Shown: positions 9,801-17,803, counted from the first letter of the stretch. The stretch is DNA of 34,380 nt from an uncultured Saprospiraceae bacterium (GCA_937918905.1 CAKZSH010000110.1:1-34380), one strand, 5' to 3'. Notes: generated by a model from the sequence alone, not told the origin. Translations and numbers: made by a program.

Positions 9801-10936
9801 TTATTCTTTTCCGAGTCCAATTCAAAAAAACCGCCATAAGAAGCGACCCATATTTTGTCATTATTTCCTCGAATAATCCCACGAGTACTATGCTCATTGA
9901 TATATTGAAAATATGGATTTCTAGTAACATGAATACGGTATATCCCATTGAAACTACATACCCAAATCGTATTTATATTTTCTATAAAAAAACTGGAAAT
10001 AGGAGTGGTTACTGATGGCAATTCTAAATTTTTAAAATCAATTTTTTTGCCATCTTGAGTATCATAAACTATGAAATCAAAGGTCTTATTAGTCTTAGAG
10101 GCTACGATATATGGATATTGGCTATCTATATAATAATGCCCATAATTATTATCGTATGTATCAATAAAAGGATCTTTTTGAATAAGGTTATCTCCCTCCA
10201 AAAGAAATAACCCTTCCTCAATATGACTAAACCATAAGTGGTCAGATGCATCTATTTCAAAAGTAGTAGGGAAGGGAAGGGGGATTTCTTTTTCAATTTT
10301 TCCATTAGGTGCTATCTTGAATAATTGGGTAAGTGTTGTTACCCACCTATTTCCATTTTGATCTTTTCTAATTTGGGTAGGCCCATACCCATAGATTTTG
10401 GAATATTCAAAAGGAGCAGTTGATATATCTAAAATCTTTGTAAATGTACCTTTGGAATATTCATAAACTTCGCCTTGCATATTTATCATCCAAATATTAG
10501 AGGTAGTCTGTTGAAAATCAATTTTACTAATATCTTGAGTAGGGAAGGGTAATTTTTCTTTAAAAAAATCGTAGATATTCACTAAGGTATCTCTCCCAAA
10601 AGGAAGAATAGAAACATCCTTAGATTCACCTTGTGCATTAGGGTGAAAAAACCAGATATTCTGCTCATCATCCTCTGTCATCCGACTTGTAAAAATAGGG
10701 GCGTTAGTAGTTTTATTTTTATGGAAATGCTTGAATTGATAGCCATCAAAACGATAAACACCTATATCAGTACTGAACCACATAAAGCCTTGACTATCCT
10801 TAAAAGCAGTCTTTATATTACGAGTTTCTAAGCCTTTGTCAAGAAGATAATGTTGTACATTAGTGATGTACTCTTGGGCATGTAGCGCAAAAGAGGATAG
10901 GGTAAGTAAGAATAGAAAGACAAATCTTAGAATCAC
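6863..10936 (-). CDS. Hybrid two-component system (propeller/HK/receiver/AraC HTH), paralog B
   Basis: A 1357-residue HTCS starting at GTG 10936, with signal peptide MILRFVFLFLLTLSSFALHAQ and mature start QEYITNVQHY. Domains as in paralog A: propeller to about 680, Y_Y_Y, membrane helix 769-790 (TWWFLAIATLLIIWVTAKLV), coiled coil, HisKA with H857, HATPase (DSGSGIS; GGLGIGLALS), receiver with D1153 and the YLTKPF lysine, and an AraC HTH from about 1255 to the end (FGKLPSDYFR). The N-terminal part keeps exact residue register with A up to the membrane; the coiled coil carries an extra 14-residue repeat. The kinase and receiver halves of A and B are nearly identical while the propellers differ more, as expected for duplicated sensors kept for different ligands or homogenised by gene conversion. 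The leader holds a 17-bp palindrome that A lacks. Confidence 0.93.
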   Translation of the reverse strand: MILRFVFLFLLTLSSFALHAQEYITNVQHYLLDKGLETRNIKTAFKDSQGFMWFSTDIGVYRFDGYQFKHFHKNKTTNAPIFTSRMTEDDEQNIWFFHPNAQGESKDVSILPFGRDTLVNIYDFFKEKLPFPTQDISKIDFQQTTSNIWMINMQGEVYEYSKGTFTKILDISTAPFEYSKIYGYGPTQIRKDQNGNRWVTTLTQLFKIAPNGKIEKEIPLPFPTTFEIDASDHLWFSHIEEGLFLLEGDNLIQKDPFIDTYDNNYGHYYIDSQYPYIVASKTNKTFDFIVYDTQDGKKIDFKNLELPSVTTPISSFFIENINTIWVCSFNGIYRIHVTRNPYFQYINEHSTRGIIRGNNDKIWVASYGGFFELDSEKNNASQLIDKKINVAQGIKKDNEGNYWMGYMSSKIYKFENSNFDEAKIYNLKAAENVGDIYTVHQNNMTNTYWAGTQRGLYHYDLQSDSFTIYSKTNGFDEINTSLIRDIKDVDSSKNILVASSKGIFQIDPNRGITNHFCSQNNNFPFDYINFIHTDLQDGTLWMGTAQGGLIHWDFPSGEPRQITTKDGLTDNMVYAVYEDEDGFLWLPSNNGLMRFNKKTEEVNTLTTNDGISHNEFNYQSHFQDKDGRLYFGGLRGVNAFHPKEINLSNANAKIHLRNIETLNFQTGEMISMWDDYQQTKNIEFNTNDKSIKLSLALLDYDNPDQNSFKYKIDGLENNWNNIEGRSLRFNGFPYGKYTLLIKGKDPHGQWSNEILKIPVCIIQPIYKTWWFLAIATLLIIWVTAKLVSYRKTALLTKRNLELEQEVSKRTAELQKDKEVIEKQANELQKDKEVIEKQADELQKLDALKTQFFANVTHELRTPLSLIIGPLKHLMNTTQLDEKTLRSLSAIAQNGETLKDLVEEILDLSRYDLHKLQLNKQPVHFLSKIKKCAAGFDIQAQQREIDFQLLFQLPLDIQLNVDSRKIQKIVTNLLSNAFKFSKCCDRIVLNISEHENEILIQVTDSGSGISEEELPKIFDRFYQSKQNRTDQNGGLGIGLALSRSLAKMMGGTLTATSTLGIGSTFTFKFPKEERSEKITQQKEIETLLAEVGNEKVSFNKKNKNTVLIVEDTLGMQIFIQDILSPYVNTIIANHGIHALQILNKNGKIDLIISDIMMPEMDGFTLLDKLKSDERFQSIPVIMLTALTAKYNKDKAITFGVDDYLTKPFDPDELIATVSSLLENVALRKEAYVPEIISKNDLEVNINLPPLESAELKWLKQLESLSFEKVTTPNFKIGQLAFEMAIGERQLNRKVKKITGLTPGNYLKEIRLQKARQLLENKAYDTVAEVSYLVGFTTPQYFSKLYKKRFGKLPSDYFR
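8421..8504 (-). repeat. 42-bp tandem duplication inside HTCS paralog B
   Basis: Two adjacent 42-bp copies (8421-8462 and 8463-8504), nearly identical, encode ELQKDKEVIEKQA twice in the helix joining the membrane segment to HisKA. Fourteen residues equal two heptads, so coiled-coil phase is preserved. Paralog A has only one copy. Confidence 0.9.
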
Positions 10937-10966
10937 TTTATGGGTAAAAATTGTGTTTTTTATTTG

Positions 10967-11006
10967 ATAAGTTCTTGTCTATAACTAATTATAGACAAGA
11001 ACTTAT
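10967..11006. promoter_or_regulatory. Perfect 17-bp palindrome in the leader of HTCS B
   Basis: ATAAGTTCTTGTCTATA (10967-10983) and TATAGACAAGAACTTAT (10990-11006) are perfect complements around a 6-nt loop. They sit 31-70 bp upstream of the GTG start, between the operator-like repeat and the gene, so the hairpin would be in the mRNA leader. Paralog A has unrelated sequence at this place. It may be a repressor site, an mRNA structure controlling translation, or a small insertion. Confidence 0.6.
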
Positions 11007-11102
11007 TATATAGAAATGATAAAATCATTATTACCATTTTTTTTGAGTTGTTATTGGGTAAACGATTTTGGAGTGAAGGTAAAAATAGAGTACCTGAAAA
11101 GA

Positions 11103-11136
11103 AAAAAACAGACAATACTCTATGAAAAACCTGACA
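11103..11136 (-). promoter_or_regulatory. Candidate direct-repeat operator of HTCS paralog B
   Basis: AAAAAAACAGACA (ending 11114) and GAAAAACCTGACA (ending 11136) repeat the motif seen upstream of paralog A, again with GACA cores 22 bp apart (11111 and 11133). Flanking sequence (GGGTAAACGATTTTG) is also shared, so part of the conservation is simply duplication history. Confidence 0.4.
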
Positions 11137-11253
11137 TTTACTATTATTTTTAAAAGTAATAAATTCTAAAAAGAATCTCTAAGCATATAGTAAGAAAAGG
11201 CTAAAACTAGTAGATATTAGCAAATTGTAAAATGTGGTATTTCATAAATTAGA

Positions 11254-11281
11254 AAAACCGCAAACAAAAGTTTGCGGTTTT
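11254..11281. terminator. Terminator-like hairpin in a divergent region
   Basis: AAAACCGCAAAC (11254-11265) pairs perfectly with GTTTGCGGTTTT (11270-11281) across an AAAA loop, followed on the plus strand by TAATTTTTT and bordered on the other strand by a short T-run. It has the form of a bidirectional intrinsic terminator, yet both flanking genes start here rather than end. Confidence 0.6.
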
Positions 11282-11465
11282 AATTTTTTGCGATCTTCAC
11301 GTTTTTTTATGTTAGCGTGTGTATAAGATTGCATTCAAGTGGTTATAGGATAGCCCTATATAAATATAGTGTTCCATAAAAGTGGAAGAGCAAGTGTGAA
11401 CATATACATTATAATTGGATTTAATGTAATTTTGTAAATATATTTTTTAAACAAAAAAAATAGTC

Positions 11466-11693
11466 ATGGTAAGATTACTCATTTTCGCCATCCCAATAGT
11501 TTTGATTATTTTATTTATCAATGAATATATCAAGCAACGACATCTTGCTGAAGAAAATTGGGAGAATCAATGGGAGGAGAAAAAGAAGAATTTTCAACAA
11601 GAGCAAGAGCTTAAAGACAAAGAGCGAGAAATTCAAAAACTAAAAGAAAAATTGAAAGATAAACCACAAATAGAAAGATTGGATGATGATTGA
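11466..11693 (+). CDS. Small membrane-anchored coiled-coil protein
   Basis: A 75-residue protein with an N-terminal hydrophobic helix (MVRLLIFAIPIVLIILFI, about residues 1-18) followed by a highly charged stretch (about 25-70) rich in E, K and Q with heptad character, ending in RLDDD. It would be anchored in the inner membrane with a cytoplasmic or periplasmic helical tail. I do not recognise the family. Strong amphipathic composition and an ATG with an AT-rich leader support it as a real gene. The following plus-strand gene starts about 140 bp downstream, after a short imperfect inverted repeat (ATTGACG near 11687 and CGTCAAT near 11714). Confidence 0.65.
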   Translation: MVRLLIFAIPIVLIILFINEYIKQRHLAEENWENQWEEKKKNFQQEQELKDKEREIQKLKEKLKDKPQIERLDDD

Positions 11694-11831
11694 CGGTAGA
11701 AGCGTCCGTCCATCGTCAATAGGTTAATGAGTTGTTAATCGAAAAGAATTAGTTTCTTTTTGGCAAATAATCGTTTACTTTTCGAGACTGATTTTTAAAA
11801 CAACTATCGCTACTTAATTCATAAATAACTG

Positions 11832-12497
11832 ATGTTTAGATTTATTTCAAATTTTACTTGGTTTTTTCTTATCGTAGGTATCATTACACTTATCAATGAT
11901 CCATTGAGATTGAATCAATCTTTTTCTCATTACTATATGTCTGGGGTAAAAGTATATCTATTTGGGATGTGTGCCTATTTAGTTTTGAAGCGAGTTGTTT
12001 TTTATCGTTTGAAGGGAAATATCAATATTGTTAGTTTGATAAAAAAGAGCGAATATCAAATTAATTTATTGGCACAAGGACTTGTATTAGCATTGTTAGG
12101 AGTTGCCTACGTTCAGGCGTATGGAAATTTACAAAGTTTTGATACCATAATATTTGCATTGCTAGGTGTGTACTATTGGGTACAAGTTTTGATAAATTCT
12201 AACCCAACCATTTATTTGGATGATAACTCTTTTTCTTACGATGATTATTTTATTGATAAATGGGATTGGTCGAAATTGCAGCGAATAGATTTAAACGAGG
12301 AAAAATTAACGCTAGTCAGTTCTGAAAAAGATTTTGAATTGGACTTTGAATTAGTGGATGAATTGGATTATAGAAAACTGACTGCCGAAGTAGAACACGA
12401 TGTACTCGATGGAGAATTTGGTCGAGATAAAACTTCAAAATCTCTTATTGAAATCATTGAAAGCTATGCTAAAAATTCTGGCGTTCAAATGAATTAG
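11832..12497 (+). CDS. Predicted multi-pass membrane protein of unknown function
   Basis: A 221-residue protein. The N-terminal 125 residues contain about four hydrophobic helices (around 7-22, 38-55, 78-95, 103-122), then a soluble C-terminal part beginning NPTIYLDDNSFSYDDYF. The membrane block followed by a beta-rich segment containing a W-S-K-L-x-R-I-D-L stretch and an acidic segment resembles small proteins with a bacterial PH-like C-terminal domain, but this is impression only. Its stop is convergent with uvrA, with the inverted repeat at 12500-12603 filling the gap. No function can be assigned. Confidence 0.75.
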   Translation: MFRFISNFTWFFLIVGIITLINDPLRLNQSFSHYYMSGVKVYLFGMCAYLVLKRVVFYRLKGNINIVSLIKKSEYQINLLAQGLVLALLGVAYVQAYGNLQSFDTIIFALLGVYYWVQVLINSNPTIYLDDNSFSYDDYFIDKWDWSKLQRIDLNEEKLTLVSSEKDFELDFELVDELDYRKLTAEVEHDVLDGEFGRDKTSKSLIEIIESYAKNSGVQMN

Positions 12498-12499
12498 AG

Positions 12500-12603
12500 A
12501 ACGTTGGATGTTAAACGTTTTACGTTACACGTTCATTCGGTGAGTATCAAAAGTATTCGAAAAAAACCGTCTAACGTCCAACGTCAATCGTAAAACGTTT
12601 AAC
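12500..12603. repeat. Heptad-armed palindromic element, copy 1 (convergent gap)
   Basis: The left arm reads as 7-bp units (ACGTTGG, ATGTTAA, ACGTTTT, ACGTTAC, ACGTTCA from 12501), the right arm as TCTAACG, TCCAACG, TCAATCG, TAAAACG. GTTAAACGTTTTACG (12510-12524) is perfectly complementary to 12589-12603. The core TTCGGTGAGTATCAAAA then GTATTCGA lies between. The element spans from just after one stop codon into the uvrA stop codon (12599-12601). Likely acts as a bidirectional transcript end. Confidence 0.7.
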
Positions 12604-15448
12604 CTAACTTCTCTTTCAAAAATTGACCTGTATAACTCCCCTTCACTTTAGCCAACTTTTCAGGTGTCCCTTGAAAAACTAAATTACCACCATTCTTTCC
12701 CCCATCAGGACCAAGGTCAATCACCCAATCCGCAGATTTTATCACTTCCATATTATGCTCCACCACTAGAACCGTATGCCCTTTTTCCACCAACGCATTG
12801 AGCGCATCCAATAGTTTTTGAATATCATGAAAATGCAAACCCGTTGTAGGTTCATCAAAAATAAAAAGGATTTTTTCCGTTACTCTTTCTTTAGTTAAAA
12901 ACGAAGCCAACTTTACCCGTTGCGCTTCACCGCCTGATAGGGTAGAAGAAGATTGCCCTAATTTGATGTACCCCAAACCAACATTATATAATGGTGTAAT
13001 TTTTTTAACGACATCTTTTGCCCCTGCAAAAAATTCTAAAGCCTCCTCAATACTCAAATCTAAAATTTCATAAATGTTTTTGTCTTTGTATCGAACATCC
13101 AAAACTTCAGCTTTGAATCTTTTGCCCTTGCATTCCTCACATTCCAATCTGACATCAGCGAGGAATTGCATTTCTACGACTTGTTCGCCATCACCACTAC
13201 AAGTTTCGCAACGACCTCCATCCACATTAAAAGAAAAATGTTTTGGTAAATATCCCCTGATTTTTGAAAGCTGTTGTTCCGACATCAATTTTCGAATGGT
13301 ATCGTATGCTTTGACATAAGTTACAGGATTGGAACGAGAGGATTTTCCGATTGGATTTTGATTGACCATTTCTACTTGAGTCAATTTTTTCAAACTCCCA
13401 GAAAGTTCATCATGCATACCAGGTGCAATAGGATACGCTTCGCCCAAATGTCTTTTTAATGCTGGATATAAAATTTGTTTGACCAAAGTGGTTTTCCCTG
13501 AACCTGAAACTCCACTTACAACGGTCAAAGTATTCAAAGGAAATTTTACATCAATCCCTTTTAAATTATTTTGTCGAGCTCCTTTTATTTCAATCGCATC
13601 CGTAAATTTTCTACGAATTTTTGGAACTGGAATTTCCATTCGACCACTCATATAACCTGTGGTCAAACTATCTTTGGCGAGTTTAAAAATCTTTTTATAA
13701 TCTCCTGCAAAAACTACCTCACCACCATGAATACCGGCCTCTGGGCCCATGTCAATTAAGTAATCCGAATTTTTAATAATATCTTCCTCATGTTCAACAA
13801 CCACAACTGTATTTCCTAAATCTCGAAGTGATTTTAAAACTTTAACCAACCGATCCGTATCTCTTGGATGCAAGCCTACACTTGGTTCATCCAAAATATA
13901 AAGTGAACTGGTCAAGTTACTTCCTAGCGTTCGAGTCAAGTTGATTCGTTGCGTTTCGCCACCACTAAGTGTTGCAGAATTTCTACTCAAAGTCAAATAT
14001 CCTAAACCTACATCCAACATAAATTGCAACCGATTTTCTACTTCCAATAACAATCGCTTTGCAATTTCAGCATCGTTCTTATCCAGTTTTATTTTTTGGA
14101 AAAAAACCAATAACTCATCAAGTGGAATGTCGAGCAAATCCGTAATAGGTTTTTTATCTATTTTGATATAAGTAGCTTCAGGTCGAAGGCGACCACCATC
14201 GCAAGTAGGGCAAGTAGTTTTGCCTCGATAGCGAGCGAGCATGACTCGGTTTTGAATTTTATAGGTTTTTTCTTCTAGCTCCGCAAAAAAATCATGGATA
14301 CCATTAAAGTGTTGATTCCCTTTCCAAACCAATTTCTTTTGTTCCTTAGTCAAGTCTTGCCAAGGGCGATGAACTGGGAAATTAAATTTATGCGCAGCAG
14401 TCACAAACAGATCCAACCATCGACCTAGTTTTTCTCCTTTCCAACAAGCAACCGCTCCATCAAAAACGGAAAGCGATGGATTTGGAATTACTTTGTTTTC
14501 ATCAATGCCCATCACTCTTCCAAAACCTTCGCAAGATGGACAAGCTCCAAAAGGATTGTTAGAATTAAATAATTGATGCGAGGGTTCTATAAATTCCATT
14601 CCATCCAATTCGAATCGGTTGTTGAAATTTTTAGTTTCTTTTTCCATTACCTCAACAATACACTCCCCTTCACTTTCATAAAAAGCCGTATTGACAGAAT
14701 CTCCAATCCGTTGTTGATGTTCCAAATCATCTTCCCGAACTGCAAATCGATCAATCAAAATTCGCATGTCTTTTTTCTCATAAAAGGTAACCGTCTTTTC
14801 TAATTTTAAATTACCTTCTTCGAGTACATCTTCGATACGTTGTAATTTTTTCTTAAAATACAATCGGGAATATCCTTTTTGTAGCAAAAGATTTAACTCT
14901 TGCTTTAAGGTTCGATCACGATATTTTTGTTGGAGGGGAATAAAGAGTTGTACTTTGTCACCTGCCTTTTGACTTTGAATAAAATCCACAACATCTTGCA
15001 CTTCATGCTTACGTACTTGCTTTCCGCTGATAGGTGAAAATGTTTTTCCAATCCTTGCATACAACAATCTCAAGTAATCAATGATCTCCGTCAAAGAACC
15101 TACTGTCGAACGAGAGTTTCGAGTACTTACTTTTTGCTCAATTGCAATGGCAGGACAAATCCCTTTGATGTAATCCACCTCAGGTTTTTTCATCCGCATC
15201 AAAAACTGCCTAGCATAACTCGATAAACTTTCCACATATCGACGTTGCCCTTCAGCATACAGGGTGTCCATGGTAATCGAAGATTTTCCAGAACCCGATA
15301 CACCTGTTACTACAACAAGTTTGTTTCGAGGAATCACCAAATCGACATTTTTTAAATTATTCCCCTTGGCACCTTTAATAAAAATACCATCGTATTGTTT
15401 ATCCTTTCTAGACTTTTCGAGTACAGCAGTTTCTTTTTTTGTAGGCAT
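12599..15448 (-). CDS. uvrA: Excinuclease ABC subunit A
   Basis: The 949-residue protein is of normal UvrA length and architecture. It is the damage-scanning ATPase of nucleotide excision repair that loads UvrB on DNA in the cytoplasm. First ABC module: Walker A GVSGSGKSS at 49-57, signature LSGGETQRINL near 490. Second module: GVSGSGKTT near 650, signature LSGGEAQRVKLA near 840, Walker B-type FIFDEPTTGLH. Zinc-binding pairs are intact: CPSC near 302, CPTC near 412, CETC and CEEC near 750-780. The start MPTKKETAVLEK precedes the conserved IFIKGAKGNNLKNVDL. It appears monocistronic, its stop codon lies within a palindromic element, and no LexA-type site was recognised upstream. Confidence 0.98.
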   Translation of the reverse strand: MPTKKETAVLEKSRKDKQYDGIFIKGAKGNNLKNVDLVIPRNKLVVVTGVSGSGKSSITMDTLYAEGQRRYVESLSSYARQFLMRMKKPEVDYIKGICPAIAIEQKVSTRNSRSTVGSLTEIIDYLRLLYARIGKTFSPISGKQVRKHEVQDVVDFIQSQKAGDKVQLFIPLQQKYRDRTLKQELNLLLQKGYSRLYFKKKLQRIEDVLEEGNLKLEKTVTFYEKKDMRILIDRFAVREDDLEHQQRIGDSVNTAFYESEGECIVEVMEKETKNFNNRFELDGMEFIEPSHQLFNSNNPFGACPSCEGFGRVMGIDENKVIPNPSLSVFDGAVACWKGEKLGRWLDLFVTAAHKFNFPVHRPWQDLTKEQKKLVWKGNQHFNGIHDFFAELEEKTYKIQNRVMLARYRGKTTCPTCDGGRLRPEATYIKIDKKPITDLLDIPLDELLVFFQKIKLDKNDAEIAKRLLLEVENRLQFMLDVGLGYLTLSRNSATLSGGETQRINLTRTLGSNLTSSLYILDEPSVGLHPRDTDRLVKVLKSLRDLGNTVVVVEHEEDIIKNSDYLIDMGPEAGIHGGEVVFAGDYKKIFKLAKDSLTTGYMSGRMEIPVPKIRRKFTDAIEIKGARQNNLKGIDVKFPLNTLTVVSGVSGSGKTTLVKQILYPALKRHLGEAYPIAPGMHDELSGSLKKLTQVEMVNQNPIGKSSRSNPVTYVKAYDTIRKLMSEQQLSKIRGYLPKHFSFNVDGGRCETCSGDGEQVVEMQFLADVRLECEECKGKRFKAEVLDVRYKDKNIYEILDLSIEEALEFFAGAKDVVKKITPLYNVGLGYIKLGQSSSTLSGGEAQRVKLASFLTKERVTEKILFIFDEPTTGLHFHDIQKLLDALNALVEKGHTVLVVEHNMEVIKSADWVIDLGPDGGKNGGNLVFQGTPEKLAKVKGSYTGQFLKEKLG

Positions 15449-15543
15449 AGATTCTTTTTTATTAAGAAAGCGAAATTAGGATTTTTTGATGGAAAAAATA
15501 AGGTTAAGAAATGATTGTTTTTATTTCCTCTTTTTGAGTACAC

Positions 15544-15656
15544 GAGTCAAGGTCTGACTTGAAAAGTCAGGCTTTGACTTATGAGCGCATCAATACCAAT
15601 AAGTACATCAATAGAAGTAGAAGTCAAGGCTTGATTTTCAAGTCAAACCTTGACTC
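15544..15656. repeat. Inverted repeat upstream of uvrA
   Basis: Arms of about 36 bp (15544-15580 and 15621-15656) are inverted copies with a few mismatches and one indel, sharing GAGTCAAGGTnTGACTTGAAAA. Each arm internally repeats TGACTT and AAGTCA, making it nearly self-complementary. It lies between divergent uvrA and the gene at 15819, so it is not a terminator by position. It lacks the GGTGA...TATTCGA core of the other elements. Confidence 0.65.
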
Positions 15657-15818
15657 ATTTAAGTTTTTTTTAAGTGAAAAAAATAAAATGTGAATGAGTA
15701 AAGCTATCTTTTGAAAAATTTAAGTAGGTTTAAAAATTCATTAATATTGTTAATTTGTATTTGTTTTTTTTGATTAAGAAATACCTTGCGGACTTTATTT
15801 AACCAAAACATCATTGCT

Positions 15819-16445
15819 ATGAAAAATTTAATTATTATTCTATTTTTTATGATTCTTGGAAGTTATCTTCAAGCTCAAACCTTAAATGAATCCTCCTATT
15901 CTGAACGTTATACAAAACAAGTAGGATTTAATTTTACCGATTTTGCGTTACGGTTTTTGAGTTTTAATGAAGCAACTGGATCAACGCCTAGCATTTTAGT
16001 TTTATACAAAAAAGGGAACAATGGAAAAAAATGGAGGTATGGAATAGGAGGAAGTATTAACTGGGGTAAAAATCCTGCAAATTCTCAAACCTCACAATCG
16101 GTAAGTTTTAATTTTCTTTTTGGGAGAGAATATTATCGAAATATTTCTCAAAGATGGACAGCATACTATGGATGGGAGGTACTTCCCAGAGTAAGTTTTA
16201 GCAAATCAGAATCTATAAGTTTTGGATCTCAAGAACCTCAAGTGAATTCGTTGCTTACACTCAGATTAGGAGGACAAGCTTTGGTTGGTATTCAATATAA
16301 TTTTAATGAAAGGCTATCACTTTTGACAGAATCGAGTTACCTGATACAATTTGCATATCGAAAAGATGAAGACAGTCGAGAAGATTATAGTCTTCGTTCA
16401 TTTTATATTTCTCCTATTTCTTTGATTTTGAATTATCATTTTTGA
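15819..16445 (+). CDS. Predicted outer-membrane beta-barrel protein
   Basis: With the ATG at 15819 the product has 208 residues and a clean signal peptide (MKNLIIILFFMILGSYLQAQ). A TTG at 15786 would put 11 non-hydrophobic residues ahead of it and is not preferred. The mature part alternates polar and aromatic residues in short strands (KWRYGIGGSINWG; SVSFNFLFGREYY; WTAYYGWEVLPRVSF; LSLLTESSYLIQF) and ends in LILNYHF, a terminal aromatic typical of proteins assembled by the Bam complex. Probably an eight-stranded barrel of the OmpW/PorT-like size class. Specific function unknown. A hairpin terminator follows at 16464. Confidence 0.75.
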   Translation: MKNLIIILFFMILGSYLQAQTLNESSYSERYTKQVGFNFTDFALRFLSFNEATGSTPSILVLYKKGNNGKKWRYGIGGSINWGKNPANSQTSQSVSFNFLFGREYYRNISQRWTAYYGWEVLPRVSFSKSESISFGSQEPQVNSLLTLRLGGQALVGIQYNFNERLSLLTESSYLIQFAYRKDEDSREDYSLRSFYISPISLILNYHF

Positions 16446-16463
16446 TTTGGACTTACAACGGAC

Positions 16464-16499
16464 AAATCCCTAATTTTAAATTATAAGAATTAGGGATTT
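16464..16499 (+). terminator. Intrinsic terminator after the beta-barrel gene
   Basis: AAATCCCTAATT (16464-16475) pairs with AATTAGGGATTT (16488-16499) and is followed by a T-run ending TTTTTTG. Located 19 bp after the stop codon. Confidence 0.85.
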
Positions 16500-16618
16500 T
16501 TTGTTCTAACAATAAATTGGCAAACAAATTGAAATGCCATAATCGAATCCAATCTAATAAACAAGAAACTCCTTCTTAATTTAAAGCCCTCCATCTATTG
16601 TTCACTAAAACAATTACG

Positions 16619-17803
16619 ATGAGAAAATATTTCACATTCCTTTTCACATTCCTCTACTGTTCTATTTTTGCTCAAGTTACTTTAAATGAAATTGTGTATG
16701 ACCCACCAACAGGTAATGCAGATGGTGGAAATACTGCTGGTGAATGGATTGAATTACATGGAACTGCAGGGACTGATATTGGATGTTATATTGTGACTGA
16801 CGGAGATTGGACGATTACGATTCCATCAGGAACGACAATTCCTACAGATGGATTTTTTGTAATAGGAAAAGCAACTTATGCGAATACTCCTGGTGGAAAT
16901 GGGACTACCGCACTTGATTTGGATGTCGAAACTTGTGGATGTACGACAGGTTCAAAAGTTATGGAACTGACAAACTCGGGTGAATTTGTAGGTATTTATA
17001 ATCCAGCAGCAACACCTTCATTATTGGATGGGGTAATTTATGAAAGCCCTTCTGCGGGTAACCTTCCAGCTAATGAAGGAACGATTAATTCTGCATCAAC
17101 TACTGGATGTTCTTCCGAAAATATTGATATAGCAGGAAGTGCAGGGAGTTATAATTCTACAGGTGCAGGAAATAATGTTGGAGTAGCAAGAACTTCAGAT
17201 GGAACGGGAAGTTGGGTATATTTAGATGAAACGGAAGTGACTCCAAATGGTAGCAACGCATTAGGACTGCCTATTGAATTGATCAATTTTGAAGCCAATG
17301 TCGTTGAAGCCGATGTTCAATTAAAGTGGACTACTGCCTCAGAGTATAATAATGCGTATTTTTTAATAGAGCATAGTTGGGATGGAATTACTTTTGATGA
17401 GATTGGTAGGGTAGAAGGAGCTGGGACGATTTCAATACAGCAGACTTATAATTTTTTACATATTGATGTAGAGAAAGGAGTTCATTATTATCGTTTAAAG
17501 CAAGTCGATTTCGATGGGAAAAATGAGAATAGTGAAATTCTTGCAGTTCAAACTTTAGGTAAAAATGAAATTAAAGTATATCCAACCGTAGTTGAGAATA
17601 GTTTTACGATAGAGGCAGGGACTGCTTTTGGAAATACTGCTTTTTTTGAAATTTTCGATATTTCAGGTAAAAAAATCCAAAATGGGGATTTTTATGAAAA
17701 AGATAATTTTTTAAAAATTGATACTTCTAACTGGAATCAAGGACATTATATTATTCAAATTATCCAAAAAGGTCAAAGAATTACTCGAAGAATAATCAAA
17801 TAA
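16619..17803 (+). CDS. Lamin-tail-domain protein with T9SS sorting domain
   Basis: Taking the ATG at 16619 gives 394 residues and a signal peptide (MRKYFTFLFTFLYCSIFAQ). Residues about 20-150 form a lamin tail domain (VTLNEIVYDPP; GEWIELHGT; GFFVIGKATY), an Ig-like fold common in secreted bacterial proteins. A linker rich in G, S and T follows, then LPIELINFEANVVEADVQLKW, a segment often placed before T9SS C-terminal domains, and a final type A sorting domain (IKVYPTVVENSF; FFEIFDISGKKI; QGHYIIQI; RITRRIIK). It should cross the outer membrane by type IX secretion, with the last domain removed and the protein released or attached to the surface. This agrees with gldM/gldN at 26029-28557. Four cysteines near 60-150 suggest disulfides. 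Ligand unknown. Confidence 0.88.
   Translation: MRKYFTFLFTFLYCSIFAQVTLNEIVYDPPTGNADGGNTAGEWIELHGTAGTDIGCYIVTDGDWTITIPSGTTIPTDGFFVIGKATYANTPGGNGTTALDLDVETCGCTTGSKVMELTNSGEFVGIYNPAATPSLLDGVIYESPSAGNLPANEGTINSASTTGCSSENIDIAGSAGSYNSTGAGNNVGVARTSDGTGSWVYLDETEVTPNGSNALGLPIELINFEANVVEADVQLKWTTASEYNNAYFLIEHSWDGITFDEIGRVEGAGTISIQQTYNFLHIDVEKGVHYYRLKQVDFDGKNENSEILAVQTLGKNEIKVYPTVVENSFTIEAGTAFGNTAFFEIFDISGKKIQNGDFYEKDNFLKIDTSNWNQGHYIIQIIQKGQRITRRIIK

Larger units (their letters stand above)
10937..11465. other. Divergent intergenic region, HTCS B / small membrane gene
   Basis: This 529-bp gap between divergently transcribed genes holds no convincing gene. It contains the leader palindrome (10967-11006), the operator-like repeat (11103-11136) and a terminator-like hairpin (11254-11281). 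A TAATTTTG at 11427-11434 fits the Bacteroidota -7 element TAnnTTTG and could serve the plus-strand gene at 11466, but no -33 element was seen at the right distance. Confidence 0.5.
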
